Part shown: piece after piece, positions 43,560 to 52,546 of the stretch | How the letters are laid out: each line of letters begins with the position of its first letter | How positions within the stretch are numbered: position 1 is the stretch's first letter | Assembly (NCBI GenBank): GCA_963844695.1 | Contig: CAWJPL010000035.1 | Location: 372,001-436,000, forward strand | Direction: 5' to 3' | DNA length: 64,000 nt | Origin: RYN-230 sp963844695 | GTDB taxonomy: Bacteria > Actinomycetota > Actinomycetes > Streptosporangiales > Streptosporangiaceae | Position numbers and translations under genes: made by a program | The notes under the pieces: generated by a model | The model's input: the letters and a program-made list of their open reading frames with translations, nothing else | Told to the model about the DNA's origin: nothing | The model's database searches: none

Positions 43560-44828
43560 ATGCGGACACTGGCGGTGATCGGTGCGGGCGCCAAGGGCAT
43601 CGCGATCGCCGCGAAGGCCCGGGCGCTCGCCGACACCGGGTTCGACCCGCCCCGGGTGGTGCTCGTGGAACGGAGCGCACCGGCCGCGACCTGGATCGGC
43701 CGGCAGGGCTACACCGACGGCTCGCTGCCGCTGGGCACCCCGCCCGAGAAGGACGCCGGCTACCCGTACCCGCCGAGCTGGGGTGCGGCCTCGGACGCCG
43801 TGACCGACGCCATGCTGGCCTACAGCTGGCCGCGCAACCTGATCGCCGGCGGCAGCTACGCCGACTGGGTGGATCGCGGCCGCCAGCGGCCCACTCATCG
43901 CGAGTGGGGCGCCTACCTGCGCGCGGTCGCCGTGAAGTGCGGGGCCGACACCGTCGCTGGCCAGGTGACCACGCTGGACACCGAGGCCGGCCGCTGGCGG
44001 CTGGGGCTGGCCGACGGCGGCACGCTCGAGGCCGACGGGGTCGTCGTGACCGGACCCGGACCGCCGGTCACGGTGCCTGGCCAGCCCCGCGAGCACCCGC
44101 TCGTCCTGGACGGCCGCAGCTACTGGCAGCACCTGGGCGAGATGGGGCACCGCGCGCGGAACATCTGCGTCGTCGGCAGCGGCGAGACGGCGGCCTGGGT
44201 CGTGATCACCCTGGCCAGGCAGTGCCACCGCCGCTCGACGATCGACGTGCTGACCAGCCGCGGTGTCCTCTACTCGCGCGGCGAGAGCTTCGACGAGAAC
44301 CGTTTCTACTCCGATCCGGGTGACTGGCCCCGGCTGGCCGAGGCGCACCGCCGCCAGTTCCTCGAGCGCACCGACCGGGGCGTGTTCTCGGTCCAGGCCG
44401 AGGCCACCCTCAACCAGCTGCGCGGCTTCCGCACGCTCGCCGGACGGGCGCTGCACATCGAGGCCGGCCAGCGGCAGGTCGTGGTGACCGTCGGCTACGG
44501 GGAGGACCGGGAACGCGTCGCGTACGACCTGGTGGTCGTGGCGCGGGGCTTCGACGGGCACTGGTTCGAGCGCCTGCTGCGCGGCGAGGCGAGGGCCCGC
44601 CTCACCGCCGCCCGCGCCGGGGACGAGCTGGAGCGCCGCATCGACGTGAACCTGGCCGTCGCGGGCCTGGAACCGCCGCTGCACCTGCCGATGCTCGCCG
44701 GTCTCGCCCAGGGGCCAGGCTTCCCCAACCTCAGCTGCCTCGGCCTGCTCAGCGACCGTGTCCTGCGCCGCTACGTCCGGCTGCCCGCAGCCGCCCCGCA
44801 GCTCGCCGAGAGGAGCCAGCGTGTCTGA
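43560..44828 (+). CDS. MbtG-like lysine/ornithine N-hydroxylase (SidA/IucD family)
   Basis: 422 aa from ATG 43560. FAD-binding GAGAKGIAIAAKARAL is followed by the signature LGTPPEKDAGYPYPPSWG, then WVDRGRQRPTHREWGAYLRA. The NADPH motif is CVVGSGETAAWVVITL. This pattern is that of MbtG, which N6-hydroxylates the lysine moiety of mycobactin. No siderophore synthetase, transporter or iron-box is adjacent, so it may serve a distant cluster. A small ribbon-helix-helix-like gene overlaps its 3' end. Confidence 0.88.
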   Translation: MRTLAVIGAGAKGIAIAAKARALADTGFDPPRVVLVERSAPAATWIGRQGYTDGSLPLGTPPEKDAGYPYPPSWGAASDAVTDAMLAYSWPRNLIAGGSYADWVDRGRQRPTHREWGAYLRAVAVKCGADTVAGQVTTLDTEAGRWRLGLADGGTLEADGVVVTGPGPPVTVPGQPREHPLVLDGRSYWQHLGEMGHRARNICVVGSGETAAWVVITLARQCHRRSTIDVLTSRGVLYSRGESFDENRFYSDPGDWPRLAEAHRRQFLERTDRGVFSVQAEATLNQLRGFRTLAGRALHIEAGQRQVVVTVGYGEDRERVAYDLVVVARGFDGHWFERLLRGEARARLTAARAGDELERRIDVNLAVAGLEPPLHLPMLAGLAQGPGFPNLSCLGLLSDRVLRRYVRLPAAAPQLAERSQRV

Positions 44829-45003
44829 GCCGACCTACGAAGCCTGGGAGCACGACGACTACGTGCATCGCAGCGTGATGCTGCCCGCCGCCCTGGCCGA
44901 GCGGCTGGCCGCCGAGGCTGAGCGGCGCGACATGTCGGTGAGCGATCTGCTGATCGAGTACGCCGAAGCGGGCCTGCGCGCGCAGGACCCGGATTCCCGA
45001 TAA
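44821..45003 (+). CDS. small ribbon-helix-helix-like protein (60 aa)
   Basis: GTG at 44821 with GAGAGGAG upstream, overlapping the N-hydroxylase stop by 8 nt. VMLPAALAERLAAEAERR then DMSVSDLLIEYAEAGLRAQ has the beta-strand plus two-helix shape of CopG/Arc-type DNA-binding proteins. No partner toxin gene is next to it. Confidence 0.6.
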   Translation: MSEPTYEAWEHDDYVHRSVMLPAALAERLAAEAERRDMSVSDLLIEYAEAGLRAQDPDSR

Positions 45004-45052
45004 CGCCCGCCGGGCGCCGCCACCCCGCCCCGGAAAGCGGCACACTGGGCTG

Positions 45053-47458
45053 GTGGCTGCCAACGTCCGGACCTCCATCCGGGTCGAGGGTGTCGTCCAG
45101 GGGGTGGGTTTCCGCCCGTTCGTCTACTCCCTGGCCACCCGGCTCGGCCTGGCGGGCTGGGTCGGCAACGACGTGGACGGAGTGTTCGCCGAGGTCGAAG
45201 GCCCCGCCGAGCAGATCCGCGACTTCCTGGCCGCGCTGGAGCGGGACGCGCCGCCGCTGGCCCGGGTCGAGCGGGTCAGCGCCCAGCCGATGACCCCGCA
45301 GGGACGTCCCGGCTTCGCCATCGTGGCCAGCGACATGGCCGGCCGCCGCCGCGCCCTGGTCTCCGCCGACAGCGCCACCTGTGCGGACTGCCTCCGCGAG
45401 CTGGCCGACCCGGCCGACCGGCGGTTCGGCTACCCGTTCATCAACTGCACGAACTGCGGCCCCCGGTTCACCATCGTGTGCGACGTGCCCTATGACCGGC
45501 CGCTGACCACGATGGCGGGGTTCGCCATGTGCGCCGCGTGCGCGGCGGAGTATCACGACCCCGCGAACCGCCGGTTCCACGCCCAGCCGGTGTGCTGCCC
45601 GGCCTGCGGCCCCAGGCTGGCCCTCCTCGCGGCGGACGGGACGCAGCTGTCCGGCCCGGAGGGCGGACCGGACGGCGCGCTGGCCGGGACTCTAGCCGCA
45701 CTGGCCGGGGCCGCGGCCGCGCTGGCCGGCGGCCAGGTGCTGGCGGTGAAGGGCCTCGGCGGCTACCACCTGGCGGTGGACGCGGCCAGCGAGAAGGCCG
45801 CGGCGCTGCTGCGGGCGCGCAAGCACCGGGAAGACAAGCCGTTCGCGGTGATGGTGGCGGACCTGGCCGGCGCGCGGGCCCTGTGCGAGGTGGACGACCT
45901 GGCGGCGAGCCTGCTGACCAGCCCCCGCCGCCCCATCGTGCTGCTGCCGCGCCGGGCCGGCCTGGCTGACCCGGCCACACTCGCGGCGGCCGTGGCCCCG
46001 GGCAACCGGCAGCTGGGCGTGATGCTGCCTTACACCCCGCTGCATCATCTGCTGCTCCGCGACTTCGCCGGCCCGGTCGTGCTGACCAGCGGCAACGTCT
46101 CCGACGAGCCGATCGCCTACCGGGACGAAGACGCCCTGGCCCGGCTGGGCGGCGTCGCGGACGTGTTCCTCACCCACGACCGGCCGATCCAGGTCCGGAC
46201 CGACGACTCGGTGGTCCGCCCGTTCCGCGGCCGGGAGGCCGTGCTGCGCCGCTCCCGGGGGTACGTGCCGGAGCCGCTGGCCGTGGCCGGCCGCTTCGGC
46301 CGCCCGGTGCTGGCCTGCGGCGCGGAGCTGAAGAACACGTTCTGCCTCGGCCGCGAGGACCGGGCCTTCCTCTCCCACCACGTCGGCGACCTGGAGAACT
46401 ACGAGACGCTCCGCTCGTTCACCGACGGCATCGGGCACTTCCGGCGGCTGTTCGACGTGACGCCGCAGATCGTGGCCCACGACCTGCACCCGGACTACCT
46501 GTCCACCAGGTACGCCCTGGAGCAGGACGACTGCGTGCTGGCCGGCGTGCAGCACCATCACGCGCACATCGCCTCCTGCCTGGCCGACAACGGCGAGGCG
46601 GGGCCGGTCATCGGGGTCGCCTTCGACGGCACCGGCTACGGCCCGGACGCCACGATCTGGGGCGGCGAGTTCCTGCTCGCCGACCTGGCCGACGCGGAAC
46701 GGGCCGGGCACCTGGCCGGCGTCCCGATGCCCGGCGGCGCGGCGGCGATCCGCCAGCCCTGGCGGATGGCCGCCGCCTACCTGGACGCCGCCTTCCCCGC
46801 CGGCCTGCCCGGGGGCCTGGACGTGATGGCGCGTAATCAGGAAGCCTGGCCGACCGTCCTCGCTCTCGGCCGCCGCGGGATGAACTCTCCGCTCACGTCC
46901 AGTGCGGGCCGCCTGTTCGACGCGGTGGCCGCGCTGCTGGGTCTCCGCGACGTCGTCAACTACGAGGGCCAGGCCGCGGTCGAACTGGAGCAACTGGCCC
47001 TCACCTCACGCCACGACCCATACCGGGCGGCGATCACGGACGGGCACCCGTTCACCGTGGCCGGCCCGGACCTGGTCCGCGCCGCGGCGGGGGACCTGCT
47101 GGCCGGCGTACCGCCGGAGATCATCAGTGCCCGGTTCCACCAGGGCGTGGCCGCCCTGATCGGCGAAGCCTGCGGGCTGCTGCGGGAACGGTCCGGGCTG
47201 GGCACGGTGGCGCTGTCCGGCGGGGTGTTCCAGAACCTGCTGCTGCTCGGGACCGTGGTGGACCTGCTGGAGGGGATGGGCTTCCGGGTCCTGACCCATT
47301 CCCGGGTCCCGCCGAACGACGGCGGGATCAGCCTGGGACAGGCTGTGGTGGCCGCGGCGTGGGATCGGGCCGGGCGGCTGGCCTGGCTAGTGCGCGCAGA
47401 CCGGGACAGTAGCCCGCCGGGATCCGGCGGCTGCGTGCCTTTACCTAATTGCCAATAA
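45053..47458 (+). CDS. hypF: carbamoyltransferase HypF
   Basis: 801 aa, GTG start. Domain order: acylphosphatase domain (VQGVGFRPFVYSLA), two zinc-finger modules (CADCLREL, NCTNCGPRF, CAACAAEY and CPACGP), a YrdC-like domain (KGLGGYHLAVDA, KHREDKPFAVM, PLHHLLLRDF), and the C-terminal Kae1-like carbamoyltransferase with QHHHAHIASCLADNG and ALSGGVFQN. It makes the carbamoyl group transferred to HypE for CN ligands. It is separated by 20 kb from the other hyp genes. Confidence 0.97.
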   Translation: MAANVRTSIRVEGVVQGVGFRPFVYSLATRLGLAGWVGNDVDGVFAEVEGPAEQIRDFLAALERDAPPLARVERVSAQPMTPQGRPGFAIVASDMAGRRRALVSADSATCADCLRELADPADRRFGYPFINCTNCGPRFTIVCDVPYDRPLTTMAGFAMCAACAAEYHDPANRRFHAQPVCCPACGPRLALLAADGTQLSGPEGGPDGALAGTLAALAGAAAALAGGQVLAVKGLGGYHLAVDAASEKAAALLRARKHREDKPFAVMVADLAGARALCEVDDLAASLLTSPRRPIVLLPRRAGLADPATLAAAVAPGNRQLGVMLPYTPLHHLLLRDFAGPVVLTSGNVSDEPIAYRDEDALARLGGVADVFLTHDRPIQVRTDDSVVRPFRGREAVLRRSRGYVPEPLAVAGRFGRPVLACGAELKNTFCLGREDRAFLSHHVGDLENYETLRSFTDGIGHFRRLFDVTPQIVAHDLHPDYLSTRYALEQDDCVLAGVQHHHAHIASCLADNGEAGPVIGVAFDGTGYGPDATIWGGEFLLADLADAERAGHLAGVPMPGGAAAIRQPWRMAAAYLDAAFPAGLPGGLDVMARNQEAWPTVLALGRRGMNSPLTSSAGRLFDAVAALLGLRDVVNYEGQAAVELEQLALTSRHDPYRAAITDGHPFTVAGPDLVRAAAGDLLAGVPPEIISARFHQGVAALIGEACGLLRERSGLGTVALSGGVFQNLLLLGTVVDLLEGMGFRVLTHSRVPPNDGGISLGQAVVAAAWDRAGRLAWLVRADRDSSPPGSGGCVPLPNCQ

Positions 47459-47638
47459 TGCGGGACAGGATGGTCAGAACGCGTCCGCGGTACGAACAAT
47501 TTGCGCTGGTCAGGGTGTCGATACGGGCGCTGGGCACGCTGGCCCGTAATCATCGTCTCCAAGACTTCCGAAAAGGTTCGGCAAGACTCATGGAAATCCT
47601 TTCGGCGGGCTGGCCGCATTGATACGAAAGGAACGTTA

Positions 47639-49247
47639 ATGGACGAATCTGATGCAGGCGGACGCGGCATCACCCGCGCCGAGCTGCTGAAGGCCGCTGC
47701 TGTCGCTGCGCCAGGACTTCTCCTCGGCCGGACTGCCGCCGCCGAAGCCGCAGCGAAACCGGGCCCGGCACGGCTGGGCCGAACTCGCGGTCTCGGCGGC
47801 ATGAACGTGCTGCTCTTCCTGACGGATCAGCAGCGCTCTATCCAGCACTTCCCGCGCGGCTGGGGCAAGCGCAACATGCCGGGCCTGAGCCGCCTGCAGG
47901 AGCACGGCATGCTGTTCAGGCACGCCTTCACGAACGCGTGCATGTGCTCGCCGGCCCGCTCGACGCTGATGTCCGGGTACTTCCCGGCCCAGCATGGCGT
48001 GAAGTACACGCTGGAAATAGACATGCCCGCGCCGCAGTACCCGCAGCACGAGTTGTCCACCAGCTTCAAGAACCTGGCCAGCGTCTCCCGGGCGGCCGGC
48101 TACACGCCGGTCTACAAGGGGAAGTTCCACTGCAACAAGCCCGCGAACGGCTCGGACTGGGTGCCCGAGGACGTCAACAAGTACGGCTTCACCCGGTGGA
48201 ACCCGCCGGACGCGGGCGCTGACCAGAGCATCCCCGAGGAGGGAGGCGGCCTCTACGACAATGACGGCCGGTTCATGAACTCGGTGGGCACGCCGCAAGC
48301 GGGCACCGAGGGCGCAGTTCAGTACCTGCGCGACACGGCCTCGCAGAGCCAGCCCTTCTTCATGGTCGTGTCGCTGGTCAACCCGCACGACGTGCTGCTG
48401 TACCCGAAGACGTACCAGAGCGGCGGCTATGACCCGGCCTGGCTGGAGGGCGAGATCGGCCTTCCGGCGACGGTGGACGAGGACCTGTCGACCAAGCCGA
48501 CGGTCCAGGCCGAGTTCCTGCGGCTGTTCAACGCCAGCGGCCCCATCCCGACCCCGCAGATGAAGCTCAACTACCTGAACTTCTACGGCAACCTGATGAA
48601 GGCCTCAGACGAGTACCTGGTCAAGATCCTCGACACGCTCGAGTCGCGCGGCCTGCTGGACAACACGCTCGTCATCGCGACGGCCGACCACGGGGAGATG
48701 GGCACGGCCCACGGCGGCCTGCGCCAGAAGAACTTCAACTTCTACGAGGAAACGACCCGCATCCCGCTGGTCTACTCAAACCCCCGGCTTTTCCCCCGGC
48801 CCGAGAAGAACAACTCCCTCGTCTCGCACGTCAACTTCCTGCCCACCCTGGCTGGTCTCCTCGACACGCCGTCCCAGCGCCCGGGCCAACTGGCAGGGGG
48901 TCGACTACTCCGACCAGATCCTGCGCCGTTCAGCCAGGCCACCCCAGGCCTACACCGTCTTTACCTACGACGACTGGCAGTCCGGGCAGGCCAGCGGCCC
49001 CTACCCGAAGCCACCGAACCACATCGTCAGCATCCGCGAGCAGCGGTACAAGATTGCCCGCTACTACGACGCCGACGGAAGGGTGCGGCCCCAATGGGAG
49101 ATGTACGACCTCAAGACCGACCCACTCGAGCGGACAAACCTGGCCTACAAGCACTACCGGCGTACGCCCGAGCAGCAGCGTGAGTACAAGCGGCTGAAAC
49201 GCAAGCTGGCCCGCGTGGAGCGGACCCGGCTGCAGCCACTCAGCTGA
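47639..49247 (+). pseudogene. secreted type I sulfatase, one frameshift
   Basis: ATG 47639 with AAAGGA. Tat/twin-arginine-like leader (GITRAELLKAAAVAAP), then the sulfatase core: VLLFLTDQQRS and the formylglycine site NACMCSPARSTLMSGY (C-x-P-x-R), ATADHGEMGTAHGG. After LLDTPSQ the frame changes near 48880, and the end (WQGVDYSDQILRR, YTVFTYDDWQ, EMYDLKTDPLERTNL) reads in another frame to a stop at 49245-49247. The length of 1609 nt fits one extra base. If the shift is real, the enzyme loses its C-terminal domain. Confidence 0.87.
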
Positions 49248-49311
49248 CTGGCAGGACTGGCCGCGTTCTGGCGGTTGGACAGATGAACCTGGACTCGCCC
49301 AGCATGGGGGC

Positions 49312-50325
49312 ATGAGCGAGACGTTGACCAAGGTTCCCTTCGGGCAGACTGAGATGACCATTACCCGGGCCGGTTTCGGCGCCTGGGCGATCGGCGGCGG
49401 AGGCTGGGCCTTCGCCTGGGGAGACCAGGAGGACGACGACTCGGTCGCCGCCATCCGGCACGCGGTCGAGTCCGGGATCAACTGGGTGGACACCGCGGCC
49501 GTGTACGGCCTCGGTCACTCCGAGGAGGTCGTAGCGCGGGCCCTGCGGGACCTGCCCGAGGCCGACCGCCCCTACGTGTTCACCAAGGGTGGCTACATCT
49601 GGGACGAGTCCGACCGCTCGAAGCCGCCCCTCCGGGTGGCCAGTCCCGCCAGCCTGCGCCAGCAGGTGGAGGCGTCGCTGCGCCGCCTGGGAGTGGACCG
49701 CATCGACCTGTACCAGTTGCACTGGCCCGCAGCCGACGGGACGCCCCTGGAGGAGTACTGGCAGACGTTCCTGGACCTGCGTGCCGAGGGCAAGATCCGC
49801 GCCGCCGGGCTGTCCAACCACACCGTGGCCCAGCTCGCCGCGGCTGAGGCCCTGGGGCACGTGGACTCCCTCCAGCCGCAGTTCAGCCTGATCCACCGGG
49901 ACGCGGCCGCCGAGCTCATCCCGTGGTGCGCAGCGCACGGCACCGGCGTGATCGTTTACAGCCCGATGGGCGCGGGCCTGCTCACCGGGGCGTTCACCCC
50001 GGAGCGGGCCGCGAACCTGGGTCAGGGTGACTGGCGCAGCCGGAGCGGTGACTTCACCGGGGACGGCCTGGCCCGCAACCTCGCCCTGGTGGACGGCCTG
50101 CGGCCGGTCGCCGAGCGGCTCGGCGTGAGTACCGGGGCGGTCGCGGTGGCGTGGACCCTGGCCTTCCCGGGGGTGAGCGGCGCGATCGTCGGTGCCCGCA
50201 GCCCTCAGCAGGTAGACGGCTGGCTGGCCGCCGCGAACCTGATCCTGGACGAGAAGGACCTCACCGAGATCGCGGCCGCCGTCACCAGCAGTGGCGCCGG
50301 CACCGGCCCCGCCCGCCCCGAGTAG
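49312..50325 (+). CDS. aldo/keto reductase
   Basis: 337 aa. The catalytic tetrad is visible: Asp and Tyr in NWVDTAAVYGLG, Lys in YVFTKGGY, His in YQLHWPAADG. The NADPH phosphate-binding end reads AIVGARSPQQVDG. Substrate not predictable. Not obviously co-transcribed with the sulfatase, which ends 64 nt upstream. Confidence 0.94.
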   Translation: MSETLTKVPFGQTEMTITRAGFGAWAIGGGGWAFAWGDQEDDDSVAAIRHAVESGINWVDTAAVYGLGHSEEVVARALRDLPEADRPYVFTKGGYIWDESDRSKPPLRVASPASLRQQVEASLRRLGVDRIDLYQLHWPAADGTPLEEYWQTFLDLRAEGKIRAAGLSNHTVAQLAAAEALGHVDSLQPQFSLIHRDAAAELIPWCAAHGTGVIVYSPMGAGLLTGAFTPERAANLGQGDWRSRSGDFTGDGLARNLALVDGLRPVAERLGVSTGAVAVAWTLAFPGVSGAIVGARSPQQVDGWLAAANLILDEKDLTEIAAAVTSSGAGTGPARPE

Positions 50326-50347
50326 CCCCGCTTTCAGGGCTTGATGC

Positions 50348-51099
50348 TCAGCGCAGGCGCCAGACGGTGGTGGGCTTGACGTCGGCGTCCTCGATGACCC
50401 GTTCGACCGGCACGTCGTAGGTCGTGACCTGGGCGAACCGTTCCCGGGGCAAGTACGCCCGGCCGGGGTCGCCGACCAGGACCAGCGCGCCGGCCTGGCT
50501 GGCCCGCTCCAGGAAGGGCAGCATCAGGCCGGCCATGTCCCGGTCATAGAACGCGTCCCCGGCGAGGACCACGTCCGCCCGGACCGGTGCGCCCGCTTTG
50601 TGGCCCGGCTCGCCTGGTCCCGGGCCGCTCGTCCCGGCCGCGCTCGGTCCCGCGCGGCTCGGGCTCGCCCGGCTCCGGGAGCACTGAGGAGATCCCCGAC
50701 TGTGGGCTGCAGCCGGACCCGGTTCACTCCGGCGTTGAGCGTGATAGCGGCGACGGCCAGCGGGTCGGTGTCGCTCGGGGTGACCGACGCCGCGCCCGCC
50801 GCCGCAGCCGCGATGGCCACCAGGCCCGACCCGGACGCCAGGTCGAGCACCACCCGGCCGCGGACGCAGTCCGGCTGGTCGAGCAGGTACCGGGCCAGCG
50901 CCTGACCGCCGGCCCATGGGAACGCCCAGAACGGCGGGGGCAGCTGGTCCTGCCCGGTGTCCCGCTCGATCCGCTCCCACAACCCGAACGCGTCCCGGGC
51001 CAGGTACAGCCGGATCTCTGGCAGCAGCGGCGGCGCGGCCAGCCAGGTGTTGGCCCGGATGAACGCTCCGGGTGACTGTAGCGGCGTCTGGTGTTTCAG
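50348..51099 (-). pseudogene. SAM-dependent methyltransferase (DUF2/ nicotinamide N-methyltransferase-like), frameshifted
   Basis: The N-terminal half has PGAFIRANTWLAAPPLLPEI, PPPFWAFPWAGGQALARYLL and the SAM loop VVLDLASGSGLVAIAAA. The C-terminal half (ADVVLAGDAFYDRDMAGLM, LVGDPGRAYLPRERF, TTVWRLR) lies in another frame. The shift is inside a Gly/Arg/Ala-coding GC-rich stretch at about 50600-50690, equal to one lost base (or two gained). No ATG, GTG or TTG lies upstream of the first half in its frame; CTG 51099 overlapping the stop of the ClpP-like gene is the only candidate. The whole gene is therefore doubtful as functional. Confidence 0.68.
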
Positions 51100-51845
51100 C
51101 CCCGGCCACCCCGCTGCATGTCTCCCGGCCTGGCCTCGCCGTCGAGCAGTCCGTAGGCGACCGCTTCCGGGACGGTGAAGAACCGTCCATTCCGGGCGTC
51201 CGCCCGGATCTCGTCCACTTCGCGCCCGGTCACCTCGGCCAGCCGGATGTAGAGCGTGTCGACCATCGACTCGACCTGCTCCTCCTGGGCCCGCACCTGG
51301 GTGGCCGTGCCGTCGAGGTTCAGCTTCGGCTCGGTGAGCCCCAGCACCGCGCTGGGGTAGCCGCGCCGCTGCCCGCAGGCGGCGAGCACGCCCAGAGCCG
51401 GGCCGTTGACCTGGCCCGCCGCGTACCCCGTGACCGGGACGCGGAGCACGTCCAGTACGCCCATGACGGTCAGCGCCGCGGGCAGTTCGGCGTCCAGGCC
51501 TTGGAGTTCGAGGCGGACCGGCCCGTCACCCTCGGCGTCCAGGGTGAGCAACTGGGCGCTCAGCACGCTCGCGGCCGGCCCGTCGAGCAGGCCAGAGGCC
51601 AGCACGATGCGCTGCTCCAGCAGCCGCTGGTAGAGCCGGCCGGGCCAGTCGCCCTGGTCCGTCCAGACCCGGGAGGGTGGCACGACCGGGTAGGCGGGCG
51701 GCTGCCGGTGCGGGGCGGGCCAGCCGGGTGCTCCGGGGTGCCCGGGCGCTCCGGGGTGCCCGGGCCGGGCTGGCGGTTCTCCTGGTCCCGGCGGTCCGGG
51801 CCACGGGCGGCCAGGCGGGAACGAGTCAGCTATGGGGATGGTCAT
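51096..51845 (-). CDS. ClpP-like protein lacking the catalytic triad
   Basis: 249 aa. A Pro/Gly-rich N-terminal tail of about 55 residues precedes the ClpP fold (RIVLASGLLDGPAASVLSAQ, GVLDVLRVPVTGYAAGQVNG, VPEAVAYGLLD). Aligned to ClpP, the catalytic Ser position is Gly (GQVNGPALG in place of GQAASMGA), His is replaced by Thr (GLTEP for IHQP) and Asp by Gly (ARNGRFF for ERDRFL). It cannot be a serine peptidase. Its start overlaps the XRE gene upstream by 20 nt, so the two are a pair. Confidence 0.8.
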   Translation of the reverse strand: MTIPIADSFPPGRPWPGPPGPGEPPARPGHPGAPGHPGAPGWPAPHRQPPAYPVVPPSRVWTDQGDWPGRLYQRLLEQRIVLASGLLDGPAASVLSAQLLTLDAEGDGPVRLELQGLDAELPAALTVMGVLDVLRVPVTGYAAGQVNGPALGVLAACGQRRGYPSAVLGLTEPKLNLDGTATQVRAQEEQVESMVDTLYIRLAEVTGREVDEIRADARNGRFFTVPEAVAYGLLDGEARPGDMQRGGRG

Positions 51846-52275
51846 CGGAATCCTCCTGTCGCCGTCCTGACGGCCAGAGTTGCGCGGCGGGCGCGAGATA
51901 CCCCGGCGGGGCCGGCCTCGCGGGCTCGACTGGCGTCCCGGGCAGCGGGAGCGGCTCAGCTGGCCCGGGATCCTGCAACCGCCAGCTGATCTGGCTGCCG
52001 ATCGCCGCTGCGTACCGCTCGAGGGTAGAGGCCCGTACGTCCGCCTCCCCGGCCTCGAGCCGGGCCACGGCCGATTGCGAGGTGCCCATCCGCGCCGCGA
52101 CCTGGGTCTGGGACAGTCCGGCGGCCTGCCGCTGCCCGGTCAGCTCAATGACCAGGCGGCGCCGCTCGCCCGCCATCCGGCGCAGCGCCATCTCGCGGAA
52201 CCCGGGCAGCCGGGGCAGCTCCGGCCCACCCGGCTCCTCCGGTCCCTGCCCATCCGGCCCACCCATACCCGCCAC
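51826..52275 (-). CDS. XRE family regulator paired with the ClpP-like protein
   Basis: 149 aa. HTH: LVIELTGQRQAAGLSQTQVA, then ARMGTSQSAVARLEAGEADV. The flanks are Pro/Gly-rich and the C-terminal tail ends EDSDDHPHS. It overlaps the ClpP-like gene by 20 nt. Such gene pairs are conserved in actinomycetes as far as I recall; the function is undefined. It may regulate its own operon. Confidence 0.84.
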   Translation of the reverse strand: MAGMGGPDGQGPEEPGGPELPRLPGFREMALRRMAGERRRLVIELTGQRQAAGLSQTQVAARMGTSQSAVARLEAGEADVRASTLERYAAAIGSQISWRLQDPGPAEPLPLPGTPVEPARPAPPGYLAPAAQLWPSGRRQEDSDDHPHS

Positions 52276-52546
52276 GATATCTCACCAACGAGATGCCGCC
52301 GGAGCGATTACGGCAATCGCGCCTTCGACTCTTCCCGCGAAACGACTGCCATAACGGGACAAAACACCCGCCGGAACGCGCGTCATGCGGGAAAAGTCGG
52401 CGCTGGCCACATGATCAATGGTGCTGGCGGTGCGAGTGAGGGCTCGGCGGAGCGACCGGCTGGGCGGGTGGGCAGCGAACGGCCCCGGCGGGACGGGGAT
52501 ACCTTTGTGACTTGAAGTAACAGTTGCTTTCGGTAGCGTCTGCGTC

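Noticed and set aside
52276..52546. Possible small gene between the XRE gene and the monooxygenase gene
   Set aside because: No frame with both a ribosome site and a plausible protein; left as non-coding.
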